The notes: generated by a model from the sequence alone, not told the origin. A stretch of DNA of 64,000 nt from Diphasiastrum complanatum (GCA_029204225.1 CM055106.1:19664149-19728148); one strand, 5' to 3'; numbered from the stretch's first letter, positions 38,312 through 49,030 are shown. A program made the numbers and translations.

Positions 38312-38938
38312 ATGGATTCTGATTTTGATTATGAGGTGGAATTTGATAATCAATATGGATGGAATGACCAATCATATTGTGATTATCAATACGAGGAGCA
38401 AAATGACGGTATTTCAAATCAATATTATTAGAATGGGGAGCACAATGACAATAATTCAGATCAATATGAGCAACATGACTCATGTGGAGATTGTTTGAGT
38501 GATGATGAAAACTATTCTGGCCAAAATAAAAACCATGAGCTACACCAGTCAAATCAATCTAATATTGATGGTGGTTTTTATAGTAGTGACAGTGATGATG
38601 AGCTATATTCACGACAATCAAAACATCATCACAATTCACAAGGTGATGAGCACGCACTGCGGTACATGAGTTCTACATGCCAACTTGAACAATCGTCATC
38701 TCCTGTGCAACGTTGCATACAGAATAGCACAATCAATAATGCCACTCCTCATACCCATTGTGGTTCATCGTTACTATTGTTCAATGGACAATTGAGTCCT
38801 ACTAAAGAAATGATGGAAGAACCACAGGTTTCGAACCAACAAGGGAACATATTAAGTAAACTGCAGGCCACACAAGATCTGATAGTTGGAATGTTGCAGA
38901 AAATGAAACAAGATCGGCAAGCTGACGAGGTGTGCTGA
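38312..38938 (+). pseudogene. Unrecognised acidic protein frame in the nested element (part 1)
   Basis: A 209-codon frame from ATG 38312 is broken only by a TAG at 38429-38431. The product is rich in Asp, Asn, Gln, Tyr and Ser, with short repeated words such as DNQYGWNDQ, SDQYEQHDS, SDDENYSGQ and SDSDDELYS. It has no zinc knuckle or membrane segment. The C-terminal part (ILSKLQATQDLIVGMLQKMK) could form a coiled coil. I do not recognise it. Its position, where gag would be, suggests an element-encoded or captured gene. GACGAG|GTGTGC near 38928 would be a possible splice donor. Confidence 0.5.
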
Positions 38939-39019
38939 CATCTATAGAGCCTATAGAATATGTTAACTAGTCATTCTTTGTTTCTTTCTTCTTCTGCCTA
39001 TCAGCAGAGAGTGTGGGCA

Positions 39020-40041
39020 CTTCTTGAGATTACCTTTCTTGTTTTAATGCCCAGATTAGGCAGAAGGGATTGATATCGATGTAGTAAATGTCCTGCCTGT
39101 CAGAGGACGATCCAGGGAAGTCACTCTTGAACTAATGCACATGCATAAACAACCACTCATACATGCCAAAACGTTCAACCACAAAATCAAAGTGCAGATC
39201 CGTTGAACAAACAATGAAATTCTACTTCTACTTTGCTGCAAAATGAACTAAAATCAGATCCTACACTACTTTACTTGCATAAATTGACAAGACAAGAAAC
39301 AAAAGAACTAATCTACAACATGTTAGAAGTCCAAGAATCAAGAAACCAACCAGTCTTTTGATTCTTGGACATCCCAAGAACATCAAAAACTAGAATGTTA
39401 GAGAATATGCAAGATTTATGCCACATTTCTAGCCTATTTAGTTTACTTGAATGTTGGCTCCTACATTAATTCACAAGAAAACATGAAATCTAATCCACAA
39501 CTAGGAAAGCAAGAAAACTATTCCACTCTAAATCCACAACCACACACAATATGAATGGAAGGGCATGATCATAGGGGCATCACTCAAGAAAACCATCATG
39601 ATCAAGGAGCTCAATGGATGCATCTAACTCATGGAGGCTCTTCTCATTCAGCATGGAGTTGATACAATACACAAAAAGCTCCTCTTCACAAGGAGGGAGT
39701 CTCTTAAATAAGCAAGAGAGCTCCTTAGGTGGCATCCTAGTAGAATTTCTACATTTCACAAATTACAAGTGGAATATTGCTCTCCACTAGAGGTCACCAT
39801 CAAAAGGTGGCTCACTCTACTTTCTTTAAGAGGGGTCTACTTGCATTTATTACATTTGCCTAGAAATACTACTTCCTACATGGTCATTCCATCTTTCGGG
39901 ATTCACCATGAGGCTTACACAGTTATGGCATGTTATTACTAACTAGCATTTCTCGGCACTCATACTCGGCTCTTAGTCTTCGTTCGTCTCGTCTTCTCAG
40001 AGACCTCCTCGGTCTAAGGTGAGAGGTGCTCTTGAGTTGCT
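39020..40041 (+). other. Non-coding interior of the nested element
   Basis: A short readable segment (39057-39204, VNVLPVRGRSREVTLELMHM) is followed by about 800 bp without a coding signal. The whole could be an intron or a further insertion between the two acidic frames. No element borders were found. Confidence 0.35.
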
Positions 40042-41619
40042 TTGTTCGAGTATCTTGGGGATTCATCAGAATCAGCCAACAAGGTGAAATGGGAAAGATT
40101 GTTTGCTAGCCTAGCTGGTGAACAAGACAAAATTGCGGGAGCTGATCAAAGAGGTAATGAGCCATGTACATCGTTCCAACTACCATCTCCATCACAAAAT
40201 GTAACATCTTCTCAAGATGTCTAGAGAATTGAAATGGACAAGGAAAAACAGATATTACATAGTCATAATGGATATCCGGTTAGACTTGGAAATTACAAGG
40301 GAACATTGGAACAACGAGCACAACAATCTATAGCAGCCAGAGGTGTGCCAACGAATGTTCATCAAAATGTCCAACTAAGAGGTGAAGCTTCAAGGATCCA
40401 ACATTTTGAGGATGATGAACAATCTGATAGTGGAAGTCAAGACTCAAATCAAGGAGAGCACATTGATCCTGAAGGAACAATCAACATTGGAAACTTGCTA
40501 CAATCATGCCTTGGAAATCAAAATGGTAGTGATCAAGAGGAAATGTCTGGTATGGAAGATCCAATGCAAGAAATGAATTCAAGTGAATCTAATAATTCTT
40601 CATCAAGATCATCAGAGGATGAACCAAAAGTGCAATTTGACGAGGAAAAGCAGTTACCAATGATTGAAAAGCCTATTTAACAGATAGATCAGCCAACTTC
40701 ATCAACAACTCTTGATTCCCCATTGAACTCACAAGAAATGGACAATCAACATTGTAGTGCTATAGAATGTAGACAAGATCGGCAACATAAATGTAATTCC
40801 CAATTTGAATCGACCCAGAAAATTCCAATTGCAAATAAAATGTAAATGTAAGGACATCGAAAATCAGCTGAGGACAACAAACATGATGCGGAGGATTATG
40901 AGAACAATTTTTTTGTTTTCAATATCGATCTTCAATTGAGCAGTACAAGGGCCAATTCAGACAAAGAAGTTGTCAATGAGGCAAATCACTCAAGGACCCT
41001 ATCTTCCTTGAGATCTCCAGAATTATCACATCACATTCAACCAGAAAACTGGTCTGAAACATCTTGTGAAATGGGATTAACAGACAAGGATACAACTGAT
41101 TTGTATGAATGTTTCACATTTAGTATAGAGTGCACAACAAAATGTGATGAAACTTGTATGATACAAGCTGGAATTTGTCCTAGCTATGAGATGGGACAAG
41201 CAATCAAAGATCCATTATATCACAATTTCCAATTTGTGGTTCAAAATATTTGAAATATCAATATTTTTTAACATGATGATCTAATCTACGAAAGATTTTT
41301 CGTAGAGGATTTGAGTGAAAGGGAAATTATTACTCTTTGCAAGCATCTCGTCCACTCAATATTCTTGGAAATGAATGTCCATTCAGAATATCAATTGTCA
41401 TTTTTAGAGATCAATCAAAGCGGATTGGTTCCTATATTGAAGATTGATTATGCCAATAATTCCTTCATGCAGGATCTTCACAACTCAGATGCAAGGTTTA
41501 TAGTTATCATTGAAGCATTTGGATTGAACAACAAACTGACTACCAAACAACATGACAAAATCTTCCGCCCAGCACAGTCGGATGCAATGCCAAAATATGA
41601 TCCTAAAGGAATTGGATAG
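40042..41619 (+). pseudogene. Unrecognised acidic protein frame in the nested element (part 2)
   Basis: One reading frame stays open over 1.58 kb except for scattered stops (40222, 40678, around 40840, 41251 and a few more), a pattern of decay rather than chance. It reads FEYLGDSSESANKVKWERLF, then QSDSGSQDSNQGEHIDPEGT, SSESNNSSSRSSEDEPKVQF and later EREIITLCKHLVHSIFLEMN and LEINQSGLVPILKIDYANN. The first half is acidic and Ser-rich and probably disordered, while the last 100 residues look globular. No family is recognised. The same composition as part 1 suggests one gene. Confidence 0.5.
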
Positions 41620-41924
41620 ATCATCCAATTTGTCATGATGCCGAAGAAGCAGACAAAAGGGGATATTGCAATTTGGGATACAATAAGCAATATGGTGCTT
41701 CATCAAACTCTTCTTTGACCATCAATTTTTCCTCCATGGAAACAAGGATTATAGTCTGCAGTTAGTAAAATGAATTCAATTCGACAGCTTTGGATCTGTA
41801 ATGAGGCAATAAATTTTTTTTTTTTGGACGACACATCCTTATTCATGACTACTTAGCCAAGGCGATCAAGCTGATCAAACAAGCGTCTTCATTTTTTAGG
41901 ACAAAAATGTTTAAGTAGGAGGAG

Positions 41925-42459
41925 TGTCATGTACTTTAGTACATTAGTGCTTTTCAAGGCAAAATAATGTCCATTGTAAGCTTTGTAGGCTCAAAAGGAA
42001 CTATTAGCCTTAAGAACAAGGCGGTTCCCTCTTTAGGCCCTTCAAAGTAACTAATAAGGATAATAGGCCAATAAGGGCCCAATGTAGTTTGAATAGTACT
42101 TAACAAGGGCTAACTATCCCTCAAGATAGTTAAGTTTAGTTAAGTAAGAGCATTGTCTATAACTAGGCAAGAGACATCAATTTGTGAATCTTTTGGCTCA
42201 TTTGCAAGTGAGAGCTTCTAGCTTCCTTGTGGATGTGAGCCACAGGGATCTCCATTGATAGGTCTCATGTGCCCTATCCACATGAATCAATGTTTCATTT
42301 CCATTGATTGTACTCTTTCTTTTATTGATAATGTGATTCCATTGAGATCTCCATGTTTCTAGCTTTCTATTGATATGCTAGCATGATTGTCTTGTACTTT
42401 TCTTGCTTCTAGCTTTACTTCATTGTTATTGCTATTTGCTTTGGATTTGGCACATGACA
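41925..42459 (+). repeat. 3' LTR of the nested element
   Basis: 535 bp. It carries a 4-bp TAAG gain relative to the left LTR and is followed directly by the duplicated target ATGCT. Confidence 0.93.
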
Positions 42460-42464
42460 ATGCT

Positions 42465-43340
42465 GTTTTCAGAGTTTCACATGACTGATCTGGGCGAAGC
42501 TCACTTTTGTCTGGGCATTCAAATCCACAAAGACAGAGCGAAACGACTGATTTACATCACTCAACAAAGGTATTTTCACAATGTTCTTAACAAATACAAT
42601 CTAATGAATTGTAAATTAGCTCACTCACCAATGGATCTAGGCTTGCATTTGTCAAAGGACCAATGTCCCTAGACCAAGCAGGAAGAGGAGCAAATGAGAG
42701 AGTATCCTTATCGATTGATACTTGGATCTCTCATGTACGCAATGGTCTGTACAAGACCAGATATCTCTTTTGCAGTAAGCTCACTCAGTCAATACATGAC
42801 TAATCCTGACATTACCCATTGGAAGGCTCTCATAAGAGTCATGAGGTATATTTGAGCTACCATGGACTAGTGCATCTGCTATGGAGATGTCAGCAACGAC
42901 AATCTTCATCAGCTCAGTGGATATTCTGATGCAAGATGGGGAGGAGATGTAGACAATCGTAAGTCCACATCTGAATTTACATTCTTCTTCAACGATGGTC
43001 CTATCTCATGGAACAATCGTAAGCAAACCTCTATCGCACTTTCTTCTACAAAAGCAGAATACATTGCTGCTTCTCAATCTATTAAGAAAGCGTTTTGGTT
43101 GAGAAATTTACTGTCAAACGTTAATCTGCATCAGTACAGACCTACAATTTTATTCTGTGATAATTAGAGTGCTATTGCCTTGTCAGCCAATCCTAGATTT
43201 CACTCTAGGAATAAGCACATTGAAATCAGATATCACTACATCAGGGGCAAGGTTTTCAACAAGGAGGTAAGCTTAACGTACTGCAGAACGCAGGACATGG
43301 TTGCAGATATATTCACAAAAGCATTAAGTGTGTGTTAATG
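42465..43340 (+). pseudogene. copia RT C-terminus and RNase H (family A), second part
   Basis: It resumes the interrupted RT with LFSEFHMTDLGEAHFCLGIQ, RYFHNVLNKYNLMNCK and GSLMYAMVCTRPDISFAVSS. RNase H follows with GYSDARWGGDVDNRKSTSEF, SSTKAEYIAASQSIKKAFWL, FHSRNKHIEIRYHYIRGKV and ADIFTKALSVC. Stops (for example 42672, 42855, 43168) show it is dead. It is separated from the polypurine tract by about 60 bp. Confidence 0.88.
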
Positions 43341-43410
43341 CACACAACAAATTTTGTGCATTGCTTAGTCTGAAGATCGAGGCATTCACGGATCCAGATT
43401 AAGGGGGGGG

Positions 43411-43632
43411 TGTTGGATTTATCTCCTCTACTCTCCTAAATCCCATTTTAATCTGCCTCCATTCTGCATTTTTACTCGTGCAGTCTGCATATTTACATGT
43501 AAATTCTCACAGGCGAAGAAAAGGCAAACAAAACGCGACACTGTGTTTTTTACACGTGTTTTGTGACAGGCGAAAAAGGTGACACTGCCTTACAAAATGC
43601 CAAAGGTGCCTAAGAAGCAAAGGCACCCTGTA
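43411..43632 (+). repeat. Truncated 3' LTR, family A
   Basis: Starts TGTTGGATTTATCTCC after the G-run and aligns with the first 280 or so bases of the LTR at 33-1264 (with small deletions) until about CACCCTGTAA. After that, sequence belongs to a different element. Confidence 0.85.
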
Positions 43633-44810
43633 ACTAACTAAAAGTAGCATCTATGCATAGTTAGGTGCCTCTCCAATGAACTAACCCTTGTTGACAGGTG
43701 GGAGGAGTATTACTATGTCGGATCGAACACCCTATAGTGGCGCCATTGTCGGGCCACTAACTAGTGTAGTTGCATTTTAGCTATTTCTTGCTTTTTTAAG
43801 TAGTTTTAGGTAGATTTTTGGGAGTTTAGAGTTAGTTTTCTATATTTTTTTTGTGTTTGGACTGAGGCCCTGAATAGCCTCTAAGGGCTTGAAACCCAAA
43901 ACCAACCAGCCAAAAAACCCAAAAAAAAACAACCAATCTGCATTTTTGGAGGGAAAAAGAGCCTAAAATCTCATTAGATTTTAATATCTCCAAAACCAGT
44001 AAGAGTTAACCCTTGCATGATTGGCAGCAGCTCCAGGGTACTGTCCTAGACTTGCATAGAAGCCTGCGAGAGTTGATTCCAAGTAGATTGCAAAAATCAG
44101 AGAAAAATCATAAAAATTAAAAAAAACCTTTGAAAAAATTCAAAAAAATACAAATATTCACCAGAACTCTCGCAGAACTCTCTGAAGTTCCATCTCAGTG
44201 AGACCATGACACAAAAGAGCCTGCGAGAGTTAGTTTGATGTTTAAGTGCTTGTGCGAGAGTTCTCAGTGAAAAAAAGATGGGAAAGTGCCAAAGAACCCT
44301 CGCAAACACTAAAATTTTCAGTTCCAATAGGTAAGAACTCTCGTAGAGGATTCTGAAGTTCCATCTCAGTGAGACCAACACACAGAAGAGCCTGCGAGAG
44401 TTAGTTTGATTCCAATGAGCAAAAAATTGGGTTTAAGTGTTAAAAAATCACTAAAAAGTGAAGATCCAGCAAATCCTTCAATAAGAACTCTCGCAGACCA
44501 CCTCAATCAATTCAGAATATCAAATTCCATCAGTGAAGAAGCCTGCGAGAGTTAGTAAAGAGATTTGGTGAAGATCAAGCCAAAATAGTGGACTTGAACC
44601 CTCGCATACAATGAGATTTTCACTTAGTGCGAAAGTTAACTCTCACAGAGAATTCCATAGTGAGATCTGACCCAGATTTAGCTACTGTGATCCTTCCGAA
44701 AATTACTTCCCAAGGATTTGAGAGATATCAAGTCTTTTATCTAAAAAACAGCCAACTCTCGCACAAGATAACACTCGCAGACTAGATCAGTGGAAAGATC
44801 TGCATCAGAT
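43633..44810 (+). mobile_element. Ty3/gypsy (Athila/Tat-like) leader fragment with tRNA-Asp-type primer site
   Basis: TGGCGCCATTGTCGGG at 43738-43753 resembles the plant tRNA-Asp primer-binding site used by Athila/Tat gypsy elements (TGGCGCCGTTGCCGGG) with two transitions. It is followed by a long non-coding leader (TTTTTGGGAGTTTAGAGTTA etc.). The leader carries more than a dozen copies of TGCGAGAGTT or its complement AACTCTCGCA between 44065 and 44790. LTR borders and a gag gene were not found. Confidence 0.5.
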
Positions 44811-47800
44811 CCAGCTACTTGATTGTCATATTCCTCCTCTTTTACTTGCCATGGATATTGAGACTTTGTATTTTCATACAAAATATTATGTTACCAATCT
44901 GACCTCTTCTTACTCCTTCAAGTGTTGTTTTAGATAATATTTTTGCAAATGCCTTCTTTTCCTTGTTAAGTCAGAGGTCTATTATATCCTATATTGAAAT
45001 CATTGATTAATATGGTTTAGCTCTTGATATGTTATTAGTCAAGCCAAATCTTTTGTGTGCTAGGCATTCCTTTTTTGTATCTTTGACTAATTCCAAGCAA
45101 CAAGGCATATGGTTTTTTGACCTTATGTTTGTTTCTAATTTGCCTTGGTTGTCAAACATATTATTGCATACTTTATAGTGTTTTTTATGTTCATTTCTCT
45201 CCACTCTAAGACCTTCTATATGATTGCTTCTTGTTTGCACAATTGTATTTGGAATGATAAATGTAGTCTTCTTCATTGGGCCATTTATTAGGCCCTTGTT
45301 GCATATGGCAGTTTGAGAGGAATCATTCTTTTTAAGCAATTCCTAACTCATTATGTGGTTGACCAAGTTTGAAAGGTGAACGCCATTGACTTTATCTATT
45401 CTTCATAAGATGTGCTCAAACCCTTCAACCCTCTCCTTCTTTACCAAGTCAATTATTGTTTAGGGGTCTACTTCTCTCAAGAGTTTCTTCACCTCTCCTT
45501 TTCAAGTCCCTTTTTTTTTTTTGTCTTATGTGTTTTTCCCTCACACCATTTGTTGTTCTAAGTTTATCACTCAAAAGTAAAAACCTTTTTTTCCTTCCCA
45601 TCCTTATTGAGTCTACCCCCAAATCTAAAGGCTTCAGTACTTTTAATAATTACTCCTATTTTACCTTTGCCCGTCCAATCTATGAGATTGCCATTGGGTG
45701 TCTAGCCACCTCAATGGGTACATATCTTTCCCTTAAGAAAGTAAACTTCTTCATTTCTAGCAACCTTCTCCCTATTCATCCCCTTTGTCTGATCACAATG
45801 CCTCTATGTAGAAAACCTTTCTAATTGGCATATCAATCTCTTCGTTACATGTTCTATCTAATGTAATAGTTTGCCTCTCAAGTTGTTGCTCATGCTTTAC
45901 CCTTGGGTCTTCATTTTTCTATATTCAATGTTAACATTTGTCCTCTATGTCAGGCTATGCATGAGATGTTTTAGCACCTTTTTCTCCTCTTTTCACTTTG
46001 ACATTCGGTTTCAATTGTAGTGTCATTTTTTTTCCCTTGATTTTCCTTCCTTGCTACTTACCCTACAATCAGTTGTGTTTAGTGATGGGTTATGTACAAG
46101 CTACATATTGCTGTTAATCGCTTTGGCATGTATCATAATTGGTTAGACAAGAATCAAATGGTATTTAAGAGCTTAGCAACTCCAATTACTTATGTAGCAT
46201 CACATACATGTGCGTTACATGTTGCTCTACAATGTTCACACCACTAGTTTTCTTTTTGGTGATCACTTCCCCAGTGGATTAAATTGTTATCCTCTCTTAA
46301 GTACTTTGTTAGTATGTAATGTTGCTTACTACATTGAAGCTCGTGCATGAGTTCAAGGATAATGGTTGGGGTTTGTCCAATTATGCCAAATTTGGATTGA
46401 TTTAAGTCATTCATATACTCATTACATGTAAATTTTGCAAATATAATATAGGTGCAATTTTCCATTGGATCTAGAAAAAAAGTACAATCTACTAAATGAA
46501 ACAATAAGATATTTACTTCGCAATTTACTATGATTCTAAGAAAACTAAATCACATGCAAAAAAATGGGTTTCTCAAAATTTGACAATGTTATGAACCTGT
46601 GAGGGGTATCACACATGCAATACCTCACAACACACAACATATGCTAGTACTAGAGGTGGGAGTCCATACCAATTTGCTTGCCAGAGGGCTCTCTTTTTTT
46701 TTGGTGCTCATGAAATGTGTCAAGGAAAGATTAGTAATAGTTTTAACATAACCTTTTTTATAAAGATTTACATCTTATCACAACATTTTGAAACACATAA
46801 AGAGCAATTTGAATTCTATTTTATTTTGCCTCGTTCCAAGCAAGGCCTAGAGGGATAATAGTTTCTTCAGATTTTTGTTTCTTTAGGTTAAGTATAATGG
46901 AACTTTTTCCAAGTGTATACAACATCCGAACACTAGGTTGCATAAAAAATCTCAAGGTATGGAACATAGCACTCAAATAATTGTAGCCTAAATCAAATGC
47001 CAAAGCTCTTTAAAATCTAAACTAAAAGAAATTGCACTTTGTAACTTTGCATGATTGAAAAATTAATTAGCTTGACATCCAAAGTTTTTTGGTCCCAAGT
47101 TCTAACCTCCCCTTGGAAACCAAGAAGCATGACAAATAATTTCACAAATAGAACCTCCCTTTGAAAACCAAGCATCATGACAAATAACCCACAAATAAAC
47201 AGTTTACAATAACTTAAAATTAGCCTCTCACGATGGGAAAAAATGATTGTCCATCAGCCACATTTAATAAGCAATAATCAATAAGCAGTTTGAAGCTGGG
47301 CAATATGTGTCAATGCTAGTGAAAAAGCTTTCAACCCAACCTGATATTAAAACTCTCCTAAGTTCTTGTTTGTGCTATCAAATTATCTACCTGGTATGAA
47401 GTTGAACGTGCAAGTCTTGTATGATTTCAACTGTCCTCGTATTGAAAACATTTGGGCATCAATACACCATCTACACTCCCACCCAACACCAACACCAGAT
47501 ACAATCAAACTCAGTATTATTCAGTGGAGGATTGCTTGAGTTTTGATATACACAGTAAATTATAATCAGGAATCAGAATCCCAATTAACATATCTCTATG
47601 GAGCAATGTGCACAGTACTACAGAACCCTACTATTATAATGGAACCACAGCCCAAGATGTGTACCCAGATTATCCAAAATATTGATCAAACCCAAGAAGC
47701 TTAAGCTGTGTTCAGCAGTATGAAAAGTGCTTGAAAGTGCCTATCAGTATCTTTTAAGCACATTACTGTTCTATACGATATCGGATAACAATATCCGGTG

Positions 47801-48108
47801 GAGGTTACATTCAGTATATAGAGTCTTACAACTGCAGCAGACTTACAAATGCAACAATTCAAAAAACTCATCGAGTGGGATATACCACTTGAAAAACTCA
47901 ACATGTACAGATTGCAAATGATGTGCATGCACAACAAAGTACGTTCAGCTGTAACTGCAAATTCCAGAACTTCCACACAGACTGCCCGACAGCAAAATTC
48001 TATACCATATACACGTAACTACCAGTTTAATCATCACATCATCGAAGTGAGCATATTTTTTCAAGCACGAGAATTATTTCTTTGTCATAGCCATCATATC
48101 ACATGATC
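44811..48108. other. Repeat-like DNA between the retroelement cluster and the peroxiredoxin gene
   Basis: No protein could be recognised. Frames at 45007-45339 (minus) and 45456-45824 (plus) are 110-122 codons but hydrophobic or low-information, without conserved motifs. The segment just left of 48109 must include the peroxiredoxin 3' UTR; AATAAT on the minus strand near 48075 is a possible poly(A) signal. Confidence 0.4.
47105..47200. repeat. Short tandem duplication, about 50-bp unit x 2
   Basis: AACCTCCCCTTGGAAACCAA...CATGACAAATAA...CACAAATA is repeated as AACCTCCCTTTGAAAACCAA...CATGACAAATAA...CACAAATA with a few changes. Confidence 0.7.
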
Positions 48109-48813
48109 CTAACTCGGATTAAGCGTGCACAAAGCCTTTGCAGATTTAGTAGCAACTGGATCCACAAGACGAATATAATCCTTCCCCGAGGGAAGTGAAA
48201 GGGATTCAAATCCCCCAGGAAATTCCTTCCTTGCCTCCTCGTTTGAAAGACACTGTCCAACAAAAACCTTGTCCCCAGGATTCCACTGAGCCGGCGTCTC
48301 CACATTCTGCTCGGCAGTAAGCTGCAAGCTGTCTATAAGCCTGAGGGCCTCCAAGAAATTTCTTCCTGTACTTGAAGGATAGATTGTGGAAGCTTTGAGC
48401 TTCTTATCCGGCCCCACGATTATGAAACTTCGAGCAGGAAGCGGTCTACCAGACTCGTCTTTCTCATCCGGATCAGCCAGCATCCCGAACAGTTCAGTCA
48501 GCCGACTGTCTACATCCGACACAATTGCGTACGAAACCTTTCCATTTGGATCAATTACGCTTTCAATGTCTAATTTGATCTGAATTTCCTCGTCGTTGCA
48601 GCTGAGGGCGATCAGCTTCACGTTACGATCCTCGAAATCCTTGAAGGATGCAGCTATACTTGCAAGCTCAGATGTGCAGACTGTGCATAAATCATTGGGT
48701 TGGGAGAAGAGCATCGCCCAATGGCCTTGTATGTAGTCATGGAAGTGGATCTTGCCGATGGTGGAATCTGCCTCGAAATCTGGCACCAACCCGCCCAATA
48801 AAGTGCAGCTCAT
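48109..48813 (-). CDS. PER1: 1-Cys peroxiredoxin (Prx6/PER1 type) with altered active site
   Basis: An intact single-exon frame of 234 residues starts at MSCTLLGG. An in-frame ATG ten codons upstream lies in the GA-repeat leader and would add only MGRERERERE, so the inner start is preferred. The protein has the thioredoxin-like AhpC/TSA fold sequence (GKIHFHDYIQGHWAMLFSQP, VKLIALSCNDEE) and the 1-Cys-specific C-terminal domain (DPDEKDESGRPLPARSF, GPDKKLKASTIYPSSTGRN, SLQLTAEQNVETPAQWNPGD, FPGGFESLSLPSGKDYIRLV). Family members reduce peroxides and in plants are often seed- and ABA-linked. The peroxidatic Cys is kept (Cys46) with its Arg (PAR), but PxxxTxxC has become PNDLCTVC, so Thr is Cys43, and His before Pro39 is Gln38. 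A short C-terminal extension (VDPVATKSAKALCTLNPS) is unusual. Catalysis may be changed or lost. Confidence 0.93.
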   Translation of the reverse strand: MSCTLLGGLVPDFEADSTIGKIHFHDYIQGHWAMLFSQPNDLCTVCTSELASIAASFKDFEDRNVKLIALSCNDEEIQIKLDIESVIDPNGKVSYAIVSDVDSRLTELFGMLADPDEKDESGRPLPARSFIIVGPDKKLKASTIYPSSTGRNFLEALRLIDSLQLTAEQNVETPAQWNPGDKVFVGQCLSNEEARKEFPGGFESLSLPSGKDYIRLVDPVATKSAKALCTLNPS

Positions 48814-48868
48814 CTCCCTCTCTCTCTCTCTCTCTCTCCCCAATCTTCACCCCCCCTCCCTCCCCCTC

Positions 48869-48912
<44 letters not shown>
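48814..48912 (-). promoter_or_regulatory. GA-repeat 5' leader of the peroxiredoxin gene
   Basis: On the coding strand two (GA)n tracts (48912-48872 and 48838-48818), separated by a purine-rich GGGAGGGGGGG segment, lead to the start codon. GA tracts in plant leaders and promoters can bind BPC/GAGA factors; a role here is inference. Confidence 0.6.
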
Positions 48913-48916
<4 letters not shown>

Positions 48917-49030
48917 GTTATTCACGAAAATGCGAACTAAGTGTCTCGCTCCTTCTGGAACGCGAACCAAGTTTCTACTTGCGAACGTTCTGAAGCGCTT
49001 TGTATTCGAGGCTCAGCCCTTGGATGTGAG

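Larger units (their letters stand above)
35512..42459 (+). mobile_element. Nested 6.9-kb LTR retrotransposon lacking recognisable pol (LARD-like)
   Basis: LTRs lie at 35512-36044 and 41925-42459 (about 97-98% alike by eye), both beginning TGTCATGTAC and ending GGCACATGACA. TSD ATGCT is perfect (35507-35511 and 42460-42464), and removing the element restores the host RT frame. The primer-binding site TGGTATCAGAGC is at 36050-36061, and a polypurine tract AAGTAGGAGGAG (41913-41924) precedes the right LTR. The 5.9-kb interior has no RT, integrase, protease or RNase H that I can read in any frame. It carries instead decayed Asp/Glu/Ser/Asn-rich frames at 38312-38938 and 40042-41619. Confidence 0.92.
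34393..43632 (+). mobile_element. 5'-truncated family-A copia element, split by a nested LTR element
   Basis: Host copia parts are 34393-35511 (integrase C-terminus and RT) and 42465-43632 (end of RT, RNase H, polypurine tract AAGGGGGGGG at 43401-43410, and the first 222 bp of the 3' LTR from 43411). The LTR start TGTTGGATTTAT(C/T)TCC and its GACAGGCGAAAAA blocks match the LTR at 33. gag, protease, most of integrase and the 5' LTR are missing. A 6.9-kb unrelated LTR element interrupts RT at 35511/35512. Confidence 0.9.

Noticed and set aside
43738-43753. A complete gypsy element starting here
   Set aside because: A primer-site match and leader are seen, but no LTR border, gag or pol could be read downstream.
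45456-45824. 122-codon plus-strand frame, possibly a gene
   Set aside because: Low-information hydrophobic sequence with no recognised motif, no exon partners and AT-rich surroundings.
48814-48843. Upstream in-frame ATG of the peroxiredoxin
   Set aside because: It adds only Arg-Glu repeats from the GA leader; family members start at the position of the inner Met.
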